DNA of 64,000 bases from NCBI RefSeq assembly GCF_000174415.1, contig NZ_ACJM01000006.1, forward strand, positions 62,001 through 126,000, read 5' to 3'. Source of the stretch: Dethiobacter alkaliphilus AHT 1 (lineage in GTDB: Bacteria > Bacillota > Dethiobacteria > Dethiobacterales > Dethiobacteraceae). The stretch's first letter is position 1. The number at the start of each line of letters is the position of its first letter. The notes under the pieces were generated by a model. The model had not been told where the DNA came from and searched no databases. It saw only the letters and a program-made list of their open reading frames with translations. This document shows, piece after piece, positions 19,017 through 28,272 of the stretch. Both the position numbers and the translations under genes were made by a program.

Positions 19017-20245
19017 CCCGCATTCCTCCCCTCGTCGGCCAAACGAAACGTCTCCGTGTTGTCCGCACTATGATATATTAGCTGAGCCGCACCCAGCTTT
19101 AGTCCCAGCTCTTTTGCTTCCTCTGCACTGCGCGGCGCCATATCCACCAGCACTTCATCTCCGGCCTGGCGCAGCCTTTGTGCCGCCAAAAGCGCCGCCG
19201 CCCGGCCGTCTTCACCGTAGCCCACAAACACCGGCCGGTTCTGTGGCGCCAGTTTTTTCAGCCGCTGCAGCTTGGTCAGCAGATGGTCAATGTTTAGAGC
19301 AAAGCCCACCGCCGGCAATTCCGGCCCGAAGTTTTCCAACAGCTGATCATAACGTCCGCCGCCGCAGATGGGATAACCCAAACCACCGGTATAGCCCTCA
19401 AAGACAATGCCGGTGTAATAGTCCATCATCCGCACCAGGCCTAAATCCAAAGTAATAAACCGGGTGACGCCGTAATCCTCCAGCACATCCCAGGCCTCTT
19501 CCAAGACCGCCAGCGGCCCCGCCGCCTCGCCAGCGGGCACCAGCGCCGCCGCAGCCTCCAGCACCTCTTTGCCGCCGCGCAAATGGGGAACGCGCAAAAT
19601 GGCATCCTTGGCCTCCTGGCTAATGTCCAGCGACCCCACCATTTCCTTTAAGGACACAAAGTCCTTTTTATTAAAGTAAACAATAATATTTTCCCGGTCC
19701 TCTGCCTCCACCCCATGGGCATTAAGGAGAGTCTCCAAAAATCCGGCATGGCCCAGACACAGGGTAAATTCCTGCAAACCCAACTCCTGCAGCACATCGG
19801 CGGCCAGCGCCATCACTTCCGCATCGGCTCCGGCACCGGCAATACCTATAAGCTCCACTCCGGCCTGGGTCTGCTCCCGCTGCTTGCCCTGCTGCGACGA
19901 GGCGTAGCGGTAAATACTGCCGCCGTAACACAACCTCAGCGGCTTTGGCCCCCCCGCCAAATGGGTGGCCGCCACCCGGGCCAAAGGCAGCGTAAAATCC
20001 GGACGCAGCACCAAAGTGCGCCCCCGTTCATCAGGAAAACGATATACCTTGTCCTCCAGATCCGCCTTCATCTCCGCCACAAAGTTGGCACTATACTCAA
20101 AGGCCGGTGTGGCTACCTCCCGGTATCCCCATCGGCCAAAGATCTCCTGAATCTTTCCTTCCAGTTCCCGCTTCTGCCGCGCCAAACCGGGCAGCAAATC
20201 GCGGACACCTTCCGGCGTCAGCAGTCGTTTCATTTTATCATTCAT
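19010..20245 (-). CDS. hisZ: ATP phosphoribosyltransferase regulatory subunit HisZ
   Basis: Histidyl-tRNA-synthetase-like protein without aminoacylation function that carries the histidine feedback site for short HisG. The 411 aa contain class II synthetase motifs, LTPEGVRDLLPGLARQKREL, RTLVLRPDFTLPLAR and GGGRYDQLLENFG, and end in a short anticodon-domain-like segment. A true HisS would normally be longer in its motif 2 to 3 insert and carry a full anticodon-binding domain; the position ahead of hisG decides for HisZ. First gene of the his operon. Confidence 0.93.
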   Translation of the reverse strand: MNDKMKRLLTPEGVRDLLPGLARQKRELEGKIQEIFGRWGYREVATPAFEYSANFVAEMKADLEDKVYRFPDERGRTLVLRPDFTLPLARVAATHLAGGPKPLRLCYGGSIYRYASSQQGKQREQTQAGVELIGIAGAGADAEVMALAADVLQELGLQEFTLCLGHAGFLETLLNAHGVEAEDRENIIVYFNKKDFVSLKEMVGSLDISQEAKDAILRVPHLRGGKEVLEAAAALVPAGEAAGPLAVLEEAWDVLEDYGVTRFITLDLGLVRMMDYYTGIVFEGYTGGLGYPICGGGRYDQLLENFGPELPAVGFALNIDHLLTKLQRLKKLAPQNRPVFVGYGEDGRAAALLAAQRLRQAGDEVLVDMAPRSAEEAKELGLKLGAAQLIYHSADNTETFRLADEGRNAGC

Positions 20246-20258
20246 GTAGATACCCCGC

Positions 20259-20288
20259 TTTAATACGTTAAAGTGATAACGTATTAAA
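20259..20288. promoter_or_regulatory. Palindromic operator at the his operon start
   Basis: Perfect 12-base arms TTTAATACGTTA and TAACGTATTAAA around a 6-base spacer. It begins at the -10 box and covers the expected transcription start, 14 bp before the hisZ ATG. The position is that of a repressor site. A TrpR-like HisR/YerC-type repressor is one possible binder, by analogy only; no regulator gene is adjacent. Confidence 0.75.
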
Positions 20289-20316
20289 TTTTAACATGCA
20301 CAAGGCGCCGTGTCAA
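20288..20316 (-). promoter_or_regulatory. Consensus promoter of the his operon
   Basis: TTGACA (20311-20316), 17-base spacer, TAAAAT (20288-20293), reading toward hisZ. No terminator is seen between bshA and this promoter, so some read-through from the bacillithiol genes is possible. Confidence 0.85.
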
Positions 20317-20332
20317 TAATTTTAGTACAAAG

Positions 20333-21472
20333 TTAACAACCTTTACCCCTGTTTTCCAGTACTTCCCGGTAAAACTCTTCATACTGCGGCACAATCCGTT
20401 CACTGTCAAACACATCTTCAGCCCGCCGGCGCGCCGCCTCACCCATCTTTTGCAGCTTCTCTTCACTTTCCAGCGCCTGCAGGGCAAAACCGGCCAGCGC
20501 CTCCACATCACCCACCGGCGCCAAAAAACCTGTCTCACCGTGCACCACCACTTCCGGCAGTCCACCGGCCTCCGAAGCTATCACCGGCACACTGCAGGCC
20601 ATGGCCTCCAGCGCCCCCAGCCCAAAACTTTCCTTGGCCGAAGGCAAAAGAAACAAATCCGCCGCAGACAGTATAGGGATGATATTATCCTGGGTGCCCA
20701 TAAAACGCACATCATCCTGCACCTGCAGCCGCTGTGCCGTTTCCTGCGCTTCCATTCGCTGCACGCCGTCTCCCACTAAAAGCAGCTTGGCATTCATTTC
20801 TTTTCGCACCCGGGCAAACACTTCCACCACGTCCGGCACCCTTTTTACCGGCCGGAAATTGGAGACATGCACCAGCACCTTACAGTCTGCCTGCGGGCAG
20901 CCCACCTGCTCCCGGCTGCCGGGCAGGCGAAACACCTGCCTGGTATTGATGAAATTATAAATGGGCCTAACCGGCTTGGTGACCCCGAATTTCTCCACCG
21001 TCTCGGCGCATAAACTCTCAGACACCGCCGTAACCCCATCGCTTTTTTCAATGCTGTAGCGGGTAATACGGTTAAAGGAAGGGTCGCTGCCCACCAGGGT
21101 AATATCGGTGCCGTGCAGCGTGGTCACCACCCGCACACCGCAGTCCTCCAGAATCTCCCGCGCCATATGGGCACAAAAAGAATGAGGTATGGCATAGTGG
21201 GCGTGAATGATATCCAGCCCCTCCCGCTCCACCAGCTCCGCAATCTTATTGACCAAAGCCAAAGTGTAGGGCGGATACTTAAACAAAGGATAGCCCAGCA
21301 TGTCCACCTCATGGTAATAAACGTTTTGCTGGTAGCGATCCAATCTAAAGGGCAGCTGATAAGAAATAAAGTGCACAGTATGGCCCCGCTGCGCCAGTTC
21401 CTTACCCAGCTCCGTGGCCACCACCCCGCTGCCCCCATGGGTGGGATAACAGATAATCCCTATCTTCATCAC
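20333..21472 (-). CDS. bshA: N-acetyl-alpha-D-glucosaminyl L-malate synthase BshA
   Basis: GT4 glycosyltransferase joining UDP-GlcNAc and L-malate, first step of bacillithiol synthesis. The 379 aa begin MMKIGIICYPTHGGSGVVATELG, typical of BshA, with IIHAHYAIPHSF, the retained GSDPSFNRITRYSIEKSDGV stretch and the C-terminal donor site SFGLGALEAMACSVPVIAS. The neighbouring bshB1 and bshC confirm the assignment over other GT4 enzymes. Overlaps bshB1 by 4 bp. Confidence 0.95.
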   Translation of the reverse strand: MMKIGIICYPTHGGSGVVATELGKELAQRGHTVHFISYQLPFRLDRYQQNVYYHEVDMLGYPLFKYPPYTLALVNKIAELVEREGLDIIHAHYAIPHSFCAHMAREILEDCGVRVVTTLHGTDITLVGSDPSFNRITRYSIEKSDGVTAVSESLCAETVEKFGVTKPVRPIYNFINTRQVFRLPGSREQVGCPQADCKVLVHVSNFRPVKRVPDVVEVFARVRKEMNAKLLLVGDGVQRMEAQETAQRLQVQDDVRFMGTQDNIIPILSAADLFLLPSAKESFGLGALEAMACSVPVIASEAGGLPEVVVHGETGFLAPVGDVEALAGFALQALESEEKLQKMGEAARRRAEDVFDSERIVPQYEEFYREVLENRGKGC

Positions 21473-22218
21473 TTCACATCCTTCTTGACCCTTTCCATGA
21501 CCAACTTCGGCAGCCGGCCCCTCAGGGACATTAAGTCTTCCTGCTCCATGGGCTCCGACAGATATATACCTTCCCCATACATGACCTGAATCTTGGCCCC
21601 CACATACTGGTCCCGGCTCTGAATCATGCGCATAAACGCCGGATCATTGACCAGCGTCTTCCAGTCCGTATCCTCAGACATGCCAAACTGGCTCTCATGG
21701 GCACAAAGCGCCCCCATTTTCTTCTCATAATGATCACTGATGTCCACAATCACCGTGGGCTCATCATCAAGGGCCAGGAAAAACTGTGCCATCACCGGCG
21801 GCCGATGCGGCTCCCCGTCTGCGGGATACCGCCACAACCCCGCCAGATGGGCCGCTTCCTGCACCAACTGACTGGCCCGCAAATGGTCGGGATGCCGGTC
21901 CTTAAAGTACGGCCCGATCACCACTTTAGGCTGGTACTTGCGAATCACCTCAATTACCACCCGCAAGCTATCTTCATCCACCTTCAGCCTGGCATCGGGC
22001 AGTCCCAGGCAGTCCCGCACTTCCATACCCATAATCTCCGCTGCCTTAAGCGCCTCTTTTCTACGAATTTCCGGCGTGCCATTACTGCCCATCTCTCCCG
22101 CCGTCAGATCCACAATCCCACACTTATAACCCATGGCCGCATGCTTAATCAACGTCCCGCCAATGCCAATCTCCACATCATCGGGATGAGCACCAAAGGC
22201 CAATATATCCAACTGCAT
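21469..22218 (-). CDS. bshB1: Bacillithiol biosynthesis deacetylase BshB1
   Basis: Zn-dependent LmbE/PIG-L-type deacetylase acting on GlcNAc-malate. 249 aa; zinc motif FGAHPDDVEIGIGGTL near the N-terminus, then the conserved LTAGEMGSNGTPEIRRKEA that typifies BshB1, and GPYFKDRHPDHLRAS with the second metal ligand. Middle gene of the bshC-bshB1-bshA run. Confidence 0.95.
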   Translation of the reverse strand: MQLDILAFGAHPDDVEIGIGGTLIKHAAMGYKCGIVDLTAGEMGSNGTPEIRRKEALKAAEIMGMEVRDCLGLPDARLKVDEDSLRVVIEVIRKYQPKVVIGPYFKDRHPDHLRASQLVQEAAHLAGLWRYPADGEPHRPPVMAQFFLALDDEPTVIVDISDHYEKKMGALCAHESQFGMSEDTDWKTLVNDPAFMRMIQSRDQYVGAKIQVMYGEGIYLSEPMEQEDLMSLRGRLPKLVMERVKKDVK

Positions 22219-22229
22219 AAAAATACCTC

Positions 22230-23855
22230 CTATTTACCTGGATAAAACAGATGATGTCCCGGCTGCTCTGGAAACTCCTCTACCAGCTGCTCCCAAAAAC
22301 CGGGCCCGTATTTCATCAGATATGTAAACACACAAAACACCCTCTCCTGCAGTTTGCCGTTGGGCTTTAAGCCTTGCTCCAACGCCGCAAAATGCCGGAT
22401 CATCACTTCGTTTTTCTTCTTGTATTCTTCCTCTGCCTTATCTTCCAGATAACGCACCTGACTATAAACGTGCTGCAGGTTCTTCTCCGCCAGCTTCTCC
22501 AGCTGCGGATTGAGCTTAACCAGCTCTCTTTTTAAATGGTCATACTCCAGCTTTAAATGACTGCGCAGATGTTCAAAGACACTGTCAATGTCCATATCAT
22601 TTTTTTTCTTTAGCTCCCGCTGGAGCACATCCCCTAAATCCCTCAACAATTCCCGCTCCGGCACGTCATACTTCTTAAGATACCTGGCCAGCCTGGGCTC
22701 CACCACCGTCACCCCCGGCCTGGGCCACAACACCGGCGGCTCAATGCCAAACACCGCATACATGGCCGTAACCTGAGCAAAGTACGACGTTTCCCCCGGC
22801 CCGGGAATAAAGGCCACCGTGGGAAAAATACTGTCCTGCACCAAAGGCCTTAAAAGCACATTGGGACTTAACTTCTCCGGCCTCTCAGCAATCAAAGCCA
22901 AAAGATCATCCTCACTGTAGGAAACGGCCCCGTCCCGGGTCGAAAAATACTCTCCCCGTTTATACAAACCGGTGCGCCGCCCCTCCACCAACAGCAAAAA
23001 GGAAGCATCATCCTCCCGCTCCACCTGCAGCGGATACCCTTCGGCCCGAAGCGCCGCTTCCCGCTCGGAAAGCGCAGCCTGCACCTCCTGGCGCCGCCGC
23101 ACCACCTGTGCAAAAACAGGCGCAGCCAAAGCCCTGGCTTCCTCTAAAAGCGGATTAAACAGCACCAATCCCTCCGCCGCAAAAAGCTTTGCCATAATCC
23201 GGGCAAACCAGTCCGCCGGCGTCTGGGATTCCCTTCGCGTCTCCTCCAGCCAGGCCAGAATATCCGGCACAAATTCCGTCTGGGGCACCCGCGCCTTAAG
23301 CACCTCCAGCACCTCTTGACCCGCTTCGGCTGTAAGCCGCATCTGTCCCACCGGCTCTCCTTCATGTTCCAGGTCCAAATCGATACGCTGCGGCTTATTT
23401 TCCTTATCCAGCACATAACAATTGTTAGCTTCGGAAAAGTCATGGTCCTCGGCAGCTATCCAGAAAACCGGCACCACCGGCCGCGCCAGTTCCTGCTCCA
23501 GCCTGGCCGCCAGCTTCACCGCACCCAGCGCTTTATAAATGGTATATAGCGGCCCGCTTAACAAACCGGTCTGCTGTCCGCACAGCACAACCACCGCCTG
23601 CTCATCCAGTAATTTTTCAATCTGTTTTTCCGTTTCCTCCGAGCAATCCAAATCCCGGTTATAGTCCCAAAGCATACGAAAAAGGCGCTGCCGGTCTGTT
23701 TTATACCCGGCACAAACCCGCTGGGCCTTTTTGGCAAACACCCCTGACTCATTATAGTGCTCACCAAGAAACCGCACCGCCTGCGGCAAATTTTGCAGAT
23801 AGTCTTTGTAGATTCCCGGCAGCTTTTCACCGGGCAGCATATAAGTTTTCAGCAT
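22230..23855 (-). CDS. bshC: Putative cysteine ligase BshC (bacillithiol biosynthesis)
   Basis: Adds cysteine to glucosaminyl-malate to finish bacillithiol. 541 aa with the family pattern: VVLCGQQTGLLSGPLYTIYK near 95, PVFWIAAEDHDFSEANNCY near 130, PRPGVTVVEPRLARYLKKY near 385, and a C-terminal coiled coil. Start MLKTYMLPGEKLPG follows ACAGGAGTAATCTAT. First gene of the bacillithiol group and divergent from vapBC. Confidence 0.94.
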   Translation of the reverse strand: MLKTYMLPGEKLPGIYKDYLQNLPQAVRFLGEHYNESGVFAKKAQRVCAGYKTDRQRLFRMLWDYNRDLDCSEETEKQIEKLLDEQAVVVLCGQQTGLLSGPLYTIYKALGAVKLAARLEQELARPVVPVFWIAAEDHDFSEANNCYVLDKENKPQRIDLDLEHEGEPVGQMRLTAEAGQEVLEVLKARVPQTEFVPDILAWLEETRRESQTPADWFARIMAKLFAAEGLVLFNPLLEEARALAAPVFAQVVRRRQEVQAALSEREAALRAEGYPLQVEREDDASFLLLVEGRRTGLYKRGEYFSTRDGAVSYSEDDLLALIAERPEKLSPNVLLRPLVQDSIFPTVAFIPGPGETSYFAQVTAMYAVFGIEPPVLWPRPGVTVVEPRLARYLKKYDVPERELLRDLGDVLQRELKKKNDMDIDSVFEHLRSHLKLEYDHLKRELVKLNPQLEKLAEKNLQHVYSQVRYLEDKAEEEYKKKNEVMIRHFAALEQGLKPNGKLQERVFCVFTYLMKYGPGFWEQLVEEFPEQPGHHLFYPGK

Positions 23856-23938
23856 ATAGATTACTCCTGTTGGCAAGATTTACAATCAGTATTCCACAAA
23901 ACCCGCGTTTATCCTTGTTAATAAAGGACATTGCATAA

Positions 23939-23987
23939 TTGACCGTGAAATGTAATTATTTTATAATATAAGTAAGAATTCCTTACT
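23939..23987 (+). promoter_or_regulatory. Promoter and palindromic operator of vapBC
   Basis: TTGACC (23939-23944), 17-base spacer, TATAAT (23962-23967), immediately followed by AGTAAG-AATTC-CTTACT (23971-23987). A palindrome at the start site fits autorepression by the antitoxin, as is usual for toxin-antitoxin operons. Confidence 0.8.
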
Positions 23988-24003
23988 GTAAGGAGGAGTA
24001 GTT

Positions 24004-24282
24004 GTGAATAAGGTTAAAATCACTTCCAAAGGACAAATCACACTCCCGAAACAGCATCGGGACCAACTTATGCTTCGTGAAGGAGACTACCTTAATGTAT
24101 ATATTGATAATGATAGTATTGTTCTAAAACCTGAATCTAATAAAAGTGAAAAGGAAGCAATTTATGAGTACTGCCGAAAGCACGGCAGCAAGAATACTGA
24201 TTTAGCTGAGGCCAGGCGCATTCTTGCCAAAGTGCCTTATTCACTGTCCGAACAGGTTCGTAAACTTCGGGAGGAAGAATAA
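24004..24282 (+). CDS. AbrB/MazE-fold antitoxin (VapB-like)
   Basis: 92 aa starting at GTG after AAGGAGGAG. The N-terminal SpoVT/AbrB swapped-hairpin domain is clear: NKVKITSKGQITLPKQHRDQL followed by LREGDYLNVYIDNDSIVLKP. The charged C-terminal half would wrap the toxin. The stop codon overlaps the toxin's ATG by one base (TAATG), so the pair is coupled. One of only three plus-strand genes in the window. Confidence 0.9.
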   Translation: MNKVKITSKGQITLPKQHRDQLMLREGDYLNVYIDNDSIVLKPESNKSEKEAIYEYCRKHGSKNTDLAEARRILAKVPYSLSEQVRKLREEE

Positions 24283-24740
24283 TGTCCTGGTATTTTTTAG
24301 ACACCAGCGCCCTTTTTAAGCGCTATATTAACGAACCAGGTAGTGAAGGTCTAAACCTGCTTTTCGGTAGTGATAATGTCCTTACAATTTCATCCCTGAC
24401 AATCTGTGAAATAACTGCAAATTTACGAAGGCTCGTTGACGTGGATTACATTATTTCAGAAGATGAGTTTATAAGGTTAAAAGAAATATTCCTTGGTGAA
24501 ATCGGCGCACAATTATACGATATTATACCGTTTGATAAAGATATCCTCTTCTCCTCTTTAGACATATGTGCTCAGCAGTTTATCACCCCGGTTGACTCAA
24601 TCCAACTGGCTTCCGCCTTAACCATGGAAAATCCCCCAACCTTTGTCTGCTGTGATAAAAAATTATTACACCTGGCTCAGCACTATGGACTCCAAACACT
24701 AAATCCCATGGATACCGCTGCTGAGGACTTGGACGCGTAA
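24282..24740 (+). CDS. PIN-domain ribonuclease toxin (VapC-like)
   Basis: 152-residue PIN nuclease: the acidic catalytic residues are seen in WYFLDTSALFKRYINEP (Asp7), SLTICEITANL (Glu) and ITPVDSIQLASALTM (Asp). In this family the enzyme cleaves tRNA or rRNA when the antitoxin is degraded. AT content is higher than in the neighbours and the strand is opposite, which fits acquisition by transfer. Confidence 0.9.
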   Translation: MSWYFLDTSALFKRYINEPGSEGLNLLFGSDNVLTISSLTICEITANLRRLVDVDYIISEDEFIRLKEIFLGEIGAQLYDIIPFDKDILFSSLDICAQQFITPVDSIQLASALTMENPPTFVCCDKKLLHLAQHYGLQTLNPMDTAAEDLDA

Positions 24741-24760
24741 CAAAAAGAGGACTACAAAGA

Positions 24761-24785
24761 AAGCACGCCCTATTGAGGCGTGCTT
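24761..24785. terminator. Bidirectional terminator between vapC and the cytochrome gene
   Basis: Nine-base arms AAGCACGCC and GGCGTGCTT with a 7-base loop, lying between two genes that converge. On the minus strand it is followed by TCTTTG, on the plus strand by CTTCATT, so neither U-tract is strong. Confidence 0.7.
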
Positions 24786-24790
24786 CTTCA

Positions 24791-26734
24791 TTACTCTTCG
24801 CTTTCAGTTTCGGTTTCATCCTTTTCAGAATCATCTTCCCGGAGGATGGCAGCCTCTCCGTCCGGATCATCCAAGGGTTCTTCTTCTTCCTTATCTCCCT
24901 CCGGCTCACCGTCGGATTCTTTCTTTTCATCGGTGCCGTTTTCCGGCTTATCGCCATCGGTACCATCTGGTTCCGTATCACTGCCGTTTTCCGGCTCAAC
25001 TTCGCCGGAACCGTCAGGTTCACCTTCCGGCTCCTGAGGCGAAACATCATCACCTGTTTCTTCCTCAAAGGCCTCTTCACCTTCCGGTTCTTCACCGCCA
25101 TCTTCGGTTAATTCTTCTTCTTCACCATCAGGAACATCCGGCTCTGAATATTCAACTCCGTCCAAGTCTGCATAATTACCGTAGGGCAACTGCAGCTCAT
25201 CAACTTCATGACAAACAAAACACATTTCCCATGCGGTTTCATCGGCAGCGCGGCCAAAACGCAGATGATACGTGTTCTCCGGAATATCTTCTTCTTCACC
25301 GCTAGGATACATTATCTTCAGTTCCCGGTCCATCATTAACAGGGTATCGGTACCGTGAGCGAAGTGGCAGGTAAGGCAAACCAAGCGCTGCTCAAAGTCA
25401 TCAGTTTCCCAGTACCGGCTCTCCTCCAGTTTCAGCATATTTCCCCTGCCGGAAATGGTAAACTCATCGTCACCATTTTCCTCCGTACCGTTATCTCCGT
25501 TATCTCCGTTATCTCCGTTATCTCCGTTATCTCCGTTATCCCCACCGTCACCATTATCACCAACATCGGCAAGGACCATATTTGCATCGTCAAAGAGATG
25601 GGCAAGATTCTCATCGATAACATGGGTCCACATCGTCTCCGGGTCTTCCCTGTCACCATGTACCACAACGGTCTGATCCTGGTAGTTTTTATCCACATAG
25701 CCAGTATGGCATGCTGTACAGTATGCTACCGTCCCACCGTAATAGACCGTATCTTCCCAAATTATATTGCCTTCTTCATCCAGTTCGCGTTCCACTTCCA
25801 TATCTAAAACTGTGGCCTGGCTAAAGAAGATAATATACCGTCCGTCTTTCAAGCCGTCCTCAATTAGTTCCTGCTCTTCTGCCGGCAGGTCGTCACTGAT
25901 TTGCACATAACCTTCCGCGTAATGGACAAAGAACAAATCGGTAGCCTCAACCAGTTCGGAAGCTTCTACAACCTCATATATTACCAGCCCGTATTCTTCA
26001 AAATAAGGTGATTCAGTGTCATAGTAAAGCCAGGGAGATGTCTCATCCAATAAATCCGGCCGATACTTCTCCTCATCATATTGGTCAGGCACCAGCAAAA
26101 CACCCTCATGCCTCTCGGCGCTACCGTTGATATTCATATTAAAGTGCCGCTCGCCGTAGGCTCCGTGGGGAGCATGGCAGGAACCACAGGTAAAGGGCTG
26201 GTCCCACCAACCTTCATCTTCCTCCGGAGCCCCGGCTCCCGGGGCCTCGCCTACCAGAACAAAACCGGTTGCTAAATGAAATGAAACGCCTCTGCGGCTG
26301 GAATTAGGCTGATTATCGCCGTCATAAAACCGGCCGCCCGGCAAAGCTGTATCATCATGGATATTGTAAGTATTCATGGAAGAGTCAAAATGGCAGGTAG
26401 AACAGGTATTATAGATAGACCGCTGGAAAATAAGCCCTTTTCCCTGACCTGTATGGGTCATATGGCATGAGGCACAGGAGTTGGTATTGACCGAGAAACC
26501 GGAATGTACCTTTTGTCCCTCTACATTACGGCTGTACCCGTCAAAACCGGCCACTTCATCGTATCCGGTTCGGTTGGCATTATATATGCCTTCCTCAGCC
26601 AGCTTAATCCTGTCAACCGGGTTATATTTATCGCCCCAGGCTGAGCCGGCGGCCACGCCAACACTGAATTTCATAAACGGCAAAAGCACTGCCATGGTCA
26701 GTGCTAGAATCCGCAGAGTGTTTTTATTAACCAT
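24791..26734 (-). CDS. Secreted hexahaem c-type cytochrome with acidic C-terminal tail
   Basis: 647 aa with an N-terminal signal/anchor helix (about 6-29) and six CXXCH sites: CASCH, CSTCH, CGSCH, CTACH, CLTCH, CFVCH. The first and fifth read CXXCHxTH or CXXCHxAH, the doubled pattern of this family. It is a distant paralogue of the hexahaem proteins at 46.8 and 58.5 kb: GxxVHxxFSxNTNSCASCHMTHT is shared. Differences are an internal Asp-Asn-Gly repeat (near 400) and about 100 acidic C-terminal residues. Single gene, terminator downstream; likely outside the membrane as an electron carrier. Confidence 0.85.
   Translation of the reverse strand: MVNKNTLRILALTMAVLLPFMKFSVGVAAGSAWGDKYNPVDRIKLAEEGIYNANRTGYDEVAGFDGYSRNVEGQKVHSGFSVNTNSCASCHMTHTGQGKGLIFQRSIYNTCSTCHFDSSMNTYNIHDDTALPGGRFYDGDNQPNSSRRGVSFHLATGFVLVGEAPGAGAPEEDEGWWDQPFTCGSCHAPHGAYGERHFNMNINGSAERHEGVLLVPDQYDEEKYRPDLLDETSPWLYYDTESPYFEEYGLVIYEVVEASELVEATDLFFVHYAEGYVQISDDLPAEEQELIEDGLKDGRYIIFFSQATVLDMEVERELDEEGNIIWEDTVYYGGTVAYCTACHTGYVDKNYQDQTVVVHGDREDPETMWTHVIDENLAHLFDDANMVLADVGDNGDGGDNGDNGDNGDNGDNGDNGTEENGDDEFTISGRGNMLKLEESRYWETDDFEQRLVCLTCHFAHGTDTLLMMDRELKIMYPSGEEEDIPENTYHLRFGRAADETAWEMCFVCHEVDELQLPYGNYADLDGVEYSEPDVPDGEEEELTEDGGEEPEGEEAFEEETGDDVSPQEPEGEPDGSGEVEPENGSDTEPDGTDGDKPENGTDEKKESDGEPEGDKEEEEPLDDPDGEAAILREDDSEKDETETESEE
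25490..25543. repeat. 9-bp tandem repeat inside the cytochrome gene
   Basis: Six units of GTTATCTCC (the last with one change), encoding repeated Gly-Asp-Asn on the minus strand. Unit number could vary by slippage without breaking the frame because the period is a multiple of three. Confidence 0.9.
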
Positions 26735-26971
26735 GCAAGCCTTGCCTCCCCCAGATGATATTAATCAATATGTCCCCCGAATGCTTACACATGTACCATT
26801 CGACATTTAGGCCAAATGTCCTGTTAGTACAAATTATTTTTTTAACAAACAGCCTTCAAAACAGCACTATTTACAGGATTTTCACATTTAAAACCCAATT
26901 GCCACATTATATACGCTTATAACGATATTAATTCCTAAAACTAAAAAAAGAGCGAAATATTTCGCCCTTTC
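26735..26971. other. Intergenic region upstream of the acidic-tail cytochrome
   Basis: No gene. It holds a TATAAT box (26906-26911, minus strand) without a good -35, giving a leader of about 165 bases, and TTAGTACAAAT (26824-26834), a motif also met upstream of two other cytochrome operons. Confidence 0.5.
26948..26969 (-). terminator. Terminator of the aroF-tyrA-aroA operon
   Basis: Hairpin with GCGAAA/TTTCGC core extended by AAG/CTT, followed on the minus strand by a seven-T run. Confidence 0.85.
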
Positions 26972-28270
26972 TTAGAATCCTGACACCCTGCATCCCAGTT
27001 CTTGCAGCGTATCCCAGAAGTTCGGGTAGGAAATAGCCACGCTTTCCGGCTCCTCTACCGTAACCGCCCCTTGTGCGGCCAAAGCCGCCACACAAAGGGA
27101 CATGGCAATGCGATGATCCCCGCGGCTGTGGGCGATAGCGCCACTTAGTGGCCGTCCACCTTCCACCACAAATCCATCCTCTGTGGCAGTTACCGCCGCC
27201 CCCAGCTTGTCGAATTCTTCTACCACCGCAGCAATCCGGTCGGTCTCTTTTACCTTCAATTCCGCCGCATCGCGGACCACCGTCTTGCCCTTGGCAAACA
27301 TGGCCGCCACCGCCAGCACCGGCAGCTCATCTATCAGCCGCGGCACAATATCACCGCCGATTTCCACTCCTTGCAGCTCTTTAGCCCGCACGCGGATATC
27401 GGCCACCGGTTCACCGCTTTCCACCCGCTCGTTAACCAGCTCCAGGTCGGCACCCATATCTTTTAGTACCTCCAGCACACCGGTACGGGTGGGATTGACG
27501 CCCACGTTCTTCACCAGCAAATCGGAGCCGGGCACAATGCTTGCCGCAACCAGAAAAAAGGCGGCAGAAGAGATATCACCGGGCACCCGGACGGTCTGTC
27601 CCTGCAGCTTGGGCTTACCATGAACCCGCACCGTATTGCCGTCTACCTCTACCTCGGCACCAAAAGCCGCCAGCATCCGCTCCGAATGGTCGCGGCTTTT
27701 CTCCGGTTCGGTCACCGCCGTTACCCCGTCGGCAAAAAGACCCGCCAACAGCACCGCAGATTTCACCTGGGCACTGGCCACCGGCGAATTATAATGAATG
27801 GGGCGCAAACGTCCGTGCAGCACAGAAAGGGGCAGCAGCTTACCATCGTCTCTGCCTAAAATCTCCGCCCCCATCTGCTTTAGCGGCTTGGTCACCCGGC
27901 CCATGGGGCGTTTGCGCAGCGAAGAATCCCCGGTCATCACCGAGTAAAAGGGCTGACCTGCCAGCACGCCTAAAAGCAGCCTGGCGGTAGTTCCCGAATT
28001 ACCGCAATCCAAAATATCCTCCGGCTCCCGTAGGCCCTCCAGGCCCACACCATTAACGGTAACATCTGAGCCGTTTACCTGCACCGGCACACCCAGCTTC
28101 TGCATGCAGCTTACGGTGGAAAGACAGTCTTCCCCGGTTAAAAACCCGGAAATCCTGGTTTCCCCGTTGGCCAGAGACCCCAGAAGCACCGCCCGGTGGG
28201 AAACCGACTTATCTCCGGGGACTGTAATCTCTCCCGTTAACGGCCCCGCTCCCTCAATGGTAACACTCAT
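26972..28270 (-). CDS. aroA: 5-enolpyruvylshikimate-3-phosphate synthase
   Basis: Sixth shikimate step, transfer of enolpyruvate from PEP to shikimate 3-phosphate. The 432 aa have [37 protein letters not shown] (PEP site; Gly retained in the NSGTT segment), [12 protein letters not shown] and [15 protein letters not shown], and end with [16 protein letters not shown]. Two bases after tyrA; last gene of a three-gene aromatic operon. Confidence 0.97.
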   Translation of the reverse strand: MSVTIEGAGPLTGEITVPGDKSVSHRAVLLGSLANGETRISGFLTGEDCLSTVSCMQKLGVPVQVNGSDVTVNGVGLEGLREPEDILDCGNSGTTARLLLGVLAGQPFYSVMTGDSSLRKRPMGRVTKPLKQMGAEILGRDDGKLLPLSVLHGRLRPIHYNSPVASAQVKSAVLLAGLFADGVTAVTEPEKSRDHSERMLAAFGAEVEVDGNTVRVHGKPKLQGQTVRVPGDISSAAFFLVAASIVPGSDLLVKNVGVNPTRTGVLEVLKDMGADLELVNERVESGEPVADIRVRAKELQGVEIGGDIVPRLIDELPVLAVAAMFAKGKTVVRDAAELKVKETDRIAAVVEEFDKLGAAVTATEDGFVVEGGRPLSGAIAHSRGDHRIAMSLCVAALAAQGAVTVEEPESVAISYPNFWDTLQELGCRVSGF

Positions 28271-28272
28271 CT

